Source of the DNA: Mermis nigrescens
Taxonomy: Eukaryota > Nematoda > Enoplea > Mermithida > Mermithidae
NCBI GenBank assembly: GCA_036768485.1
Contig: JAVLUZ010000328.1
Coordinates: forward strand, 62,001 to 126,000
Reading direction: 5' to 3'
Length of the DNA stretch: 64,000 nt
The notes beneath the pieces are model-generated. The model was not told the DNA's origin. It did no database searches and was given only the letters and a program-made list of their open reading frames with translations. Within the stretch, counting starts at the first letter, position 1; every line of letters begins with the position of its first letter. Shown here piece by piece: positions 62,655 to 64,000 of this stretch. The position numbers and the translations under genes are program-made.

Positions 62655-63328
62655 ATACATGCAACTGCTCGAAATTTTGGGGGTACTGGCACGCTTTTTT
62701 TGTATTTGGCAAAGATTTTTCGCGATGTACAAAGACTTTTGGGGACCGTCTTTGTGCATGTACAAAGATTTTTTGGAAGACAAAAATTGCAAAAAAGGTT
62801 CGAAATTCGCAAAAATTCTCGGCGCTCCGCGCCGAAATGAGCAATTGTGTGTTCTATATATCTTTATAATTTCAGAAATTGTATTATGAAAGCAAAAATG
62901 CCAAATTTTTTGGCGCATCGCGCCGTTTTGAGACGATTATTACTGATTTTTGCCCTTAGAAACCTAGAAATTGCTAAAATACGTAACCAAAGGTCGAACA
63001 ACTCTGTTTTTGCCACACTAAAATCGCTACTGTACCATATTATAGCACCCAAAAATTTGTGTGTACGAAATGTACAAAGACTTTTAGGGACCATCTTTGT
63101 ACATGTACAAACGGACCTTGTACAAAAAAAACACTGGGTACTGGCCATTTTTAGGAGAAGGGTGGTAAATGAATCCAATTTTTAGCCAAAAACGACCAAA
63201 AAACGCCTAAAAACGGTCAAAAAATTCAACGTTTTCCAAAAATTGGGGTTTTCATAAATTTTCTGGCTTTGGGGGATGGGGGGATGTCCGACTATGGGTG
63301 GAGAGGATCCTTCCATCCCCTGTAACAT
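62655..63328 (+). mobile_element. Family A element split by a family C insertion
   Basis: The left part, 62655-62689, has CATACATGCAACTGCTCGAA and TTTTGGGGGTACTGG. The right part resumes after 63136 with GGTACTGGCCATTTTTAGG, AATGAATCCAATTTTTAGCC, AAAAACGGTCAAAAAATTC, ATGTCCGACTATGGGTGG and ends CCTGTAACATGTATG. Removing the insert and one copy of the 8-bp duplication restores a family A order. Confidence 0.85.
62690..63136 (+). mobile_element. Family C hAT-like MITE with 8-bp TSD (best copy)
   Basis: The left end CACGCTTTTTTTGTATTTGG and the right end TGTACAAAAAAAACACTG are inverted. GGTACTGG lies at 62682-62689 and 63137-63144. Both internal hairpins are preserved (CGGCGCTCCGCGCCG near 62820, GGCGCATCGCGCCG near 62911). 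This copy defines the family: 447 bp, no ORF of its own. Confidence 0.92.
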
Positions 63329-63420
63329 GTATGTTCCCATACGTACAGCAGCCAAATTCAAGGGGTTTTTCAATTTTTGAGGGCGGGGGTCCGCCGGATT
63401 CTGGGGGTCCAGCCAGACCA

Positions 63421-63570
63421 TACATGTAACGGCTTGAAAGTTCGGGTGGAGGTCCCTGGTCATTTTTAGTGGGGGAGTAGATTAATTACCTCCAATTTTT
63501 GGCCAAAAAACGCGGGTATTTAAAAAAATAAAACTTTTCTGGCTTTCGGTGAAATTGACAAAACATTGAC
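63421..63570 (+). repeat. Family A element, right part lost
   Basis: It starts with the intact terminus TACATGTAACGGCTTGAAAG, then GGAGGTCCCTGGTCATTTTT and ATTACCTCCAATTTTTGGCC, fading out after ACTTTTCTGGCTTTCGG. Confidence 0.7.
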
Positions 63571-63599
63571 AAAACCCGGTATTTCCATTGATACTAGCC

Positions 63600-64000
63600 G
63601 CCTATTTTCGGTTGCTTCGTCCTTTTACGAAGTGTTTGTTCGATTGGTTGATTGGCTGCTTAGTGGTTTATTGCTTAATTATTGGCTGTTTGACTGCTTA
63701 TTGATTATTGGATGGTTAGTTCCTAGTTGAATTGGTTAAATGCAGTTGATTTAAAATATATTCGCATCCATTTTTCCAGATTCACCCATCTTTGTCCAGT
63801 TGATTGACTGGTTATTGATTAATCCTTTTCAGAGTCATGTTGGATGACACACTTTAGTGGGCCCCCATCCTCCGTGTTCCACAGATATGTAACTGGGGAA
63901 TGGGGATTCTCCCCAACTAAATTTGATCGTTCGCCCACACGATCTTGGGGTGGGTTTGGGGAGGAAGTTTCACCCCCCTCTAAATTATTTAACCCCCCCA
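63600..64000. other. EIF2S3 intron 3, end of window
   Basis: 63635-63830 is rich in TTGATTGGCTGCTTA-like words, a degenerate tandem repeat of 10-14 bp. The last 120 bp are C- and G-rich (GATCTTGGGGTGGGTTTGGGG) and look like the start of another G-rich repeat. No exon 4 of EIF2S3 was found. Confidence 0.4.

Noticed and set aside
62564..63185. Several overlapping open frames on both strands
   Set aside because: All lie over the family C/family A nest and recur at other C copies with unrelated stops, so they are shadows of the repeat.

Overview
The window is nuclear DNA from an animal, most likely an invertebrate; I cannot place it further. It is AT-rich, its genes are split by GT-AG introns (one apparent GC-AG intron), and AATAAA signals follow two of the three gene ends seen here. 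Three conserved animal genes lie on the + strand in short exons spread over very long introns, and most of the remaining DNA is repeats. No rRNA, CRISPR or bacterial-type operon is present.

Layout: (1) 1-1406, repeat DNA, then the last coding exon of an unrecognised gene (1166-1345) and its AATAAA. (2) 3435-23127, ETFA, electron transfer flavoprotein alpha subunit: nine exons, about 1 kb of coding sequence over 19.7 kb. (3) 25687-38849, GLMP/NCU-G1, a glycosylated lysosomal membrane protein: seven exons whose phases all fit. (4) 38850-52402, intergenic: a terminal-inverted-repeat (TIR) element carrying a tRNA-like stretch, an unexplained stretch that looks less AT-rich, two nested CR1/L2-like non-LTR retrotransposons, and minisatellites. 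(5) 52403 onward, EIF2S3 (eIF2 gamma): three exons carrying the N-terminus and all five G motifs; the rest lies beyond the window.

The introns hold at least nine families of short non-coding elements, lettered A-I here. A: about 220 bp, ends TACATGTAAC/GTTACATGTA. B: about 400 bp, starts near ACATGCACAGCATGG. C: about 430 bp, hAT-like, with 8-bp target-site duplications (TSDs) at three copies. D: about 240 bp, GGGCGTGGGG start. E: about 300-360 bp. F: CAGGGGCGGATTTAG ends, one copy with an 8-bp TSD. G: about 420-480 bp. H: CAGGGTGGCCCATAA TIRs. I: about 150 bp. Several are nested in one another. A GC hairpin, CGGCGC-GAA-GCGCCG and variants, recurs in several otherwise different families.

The three genes have unrelated household roles: mitochondrial electron transfer, the lysosomal membrane, and translation initiation. 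There is no operon logic. The most interesting features concern how mobile DNA meets the genes: a 467-bp inverted-repeat element inserted at the TA of the EIF2S3 exon 3 splice donor while keeping a GTA; a family A element starting 8 bp after ETFA exon 5, whose terminal GTAAC could serve as an in-frame splice donor; and retrotransposon copies that each end in a different 3-5 bp microsatellite.
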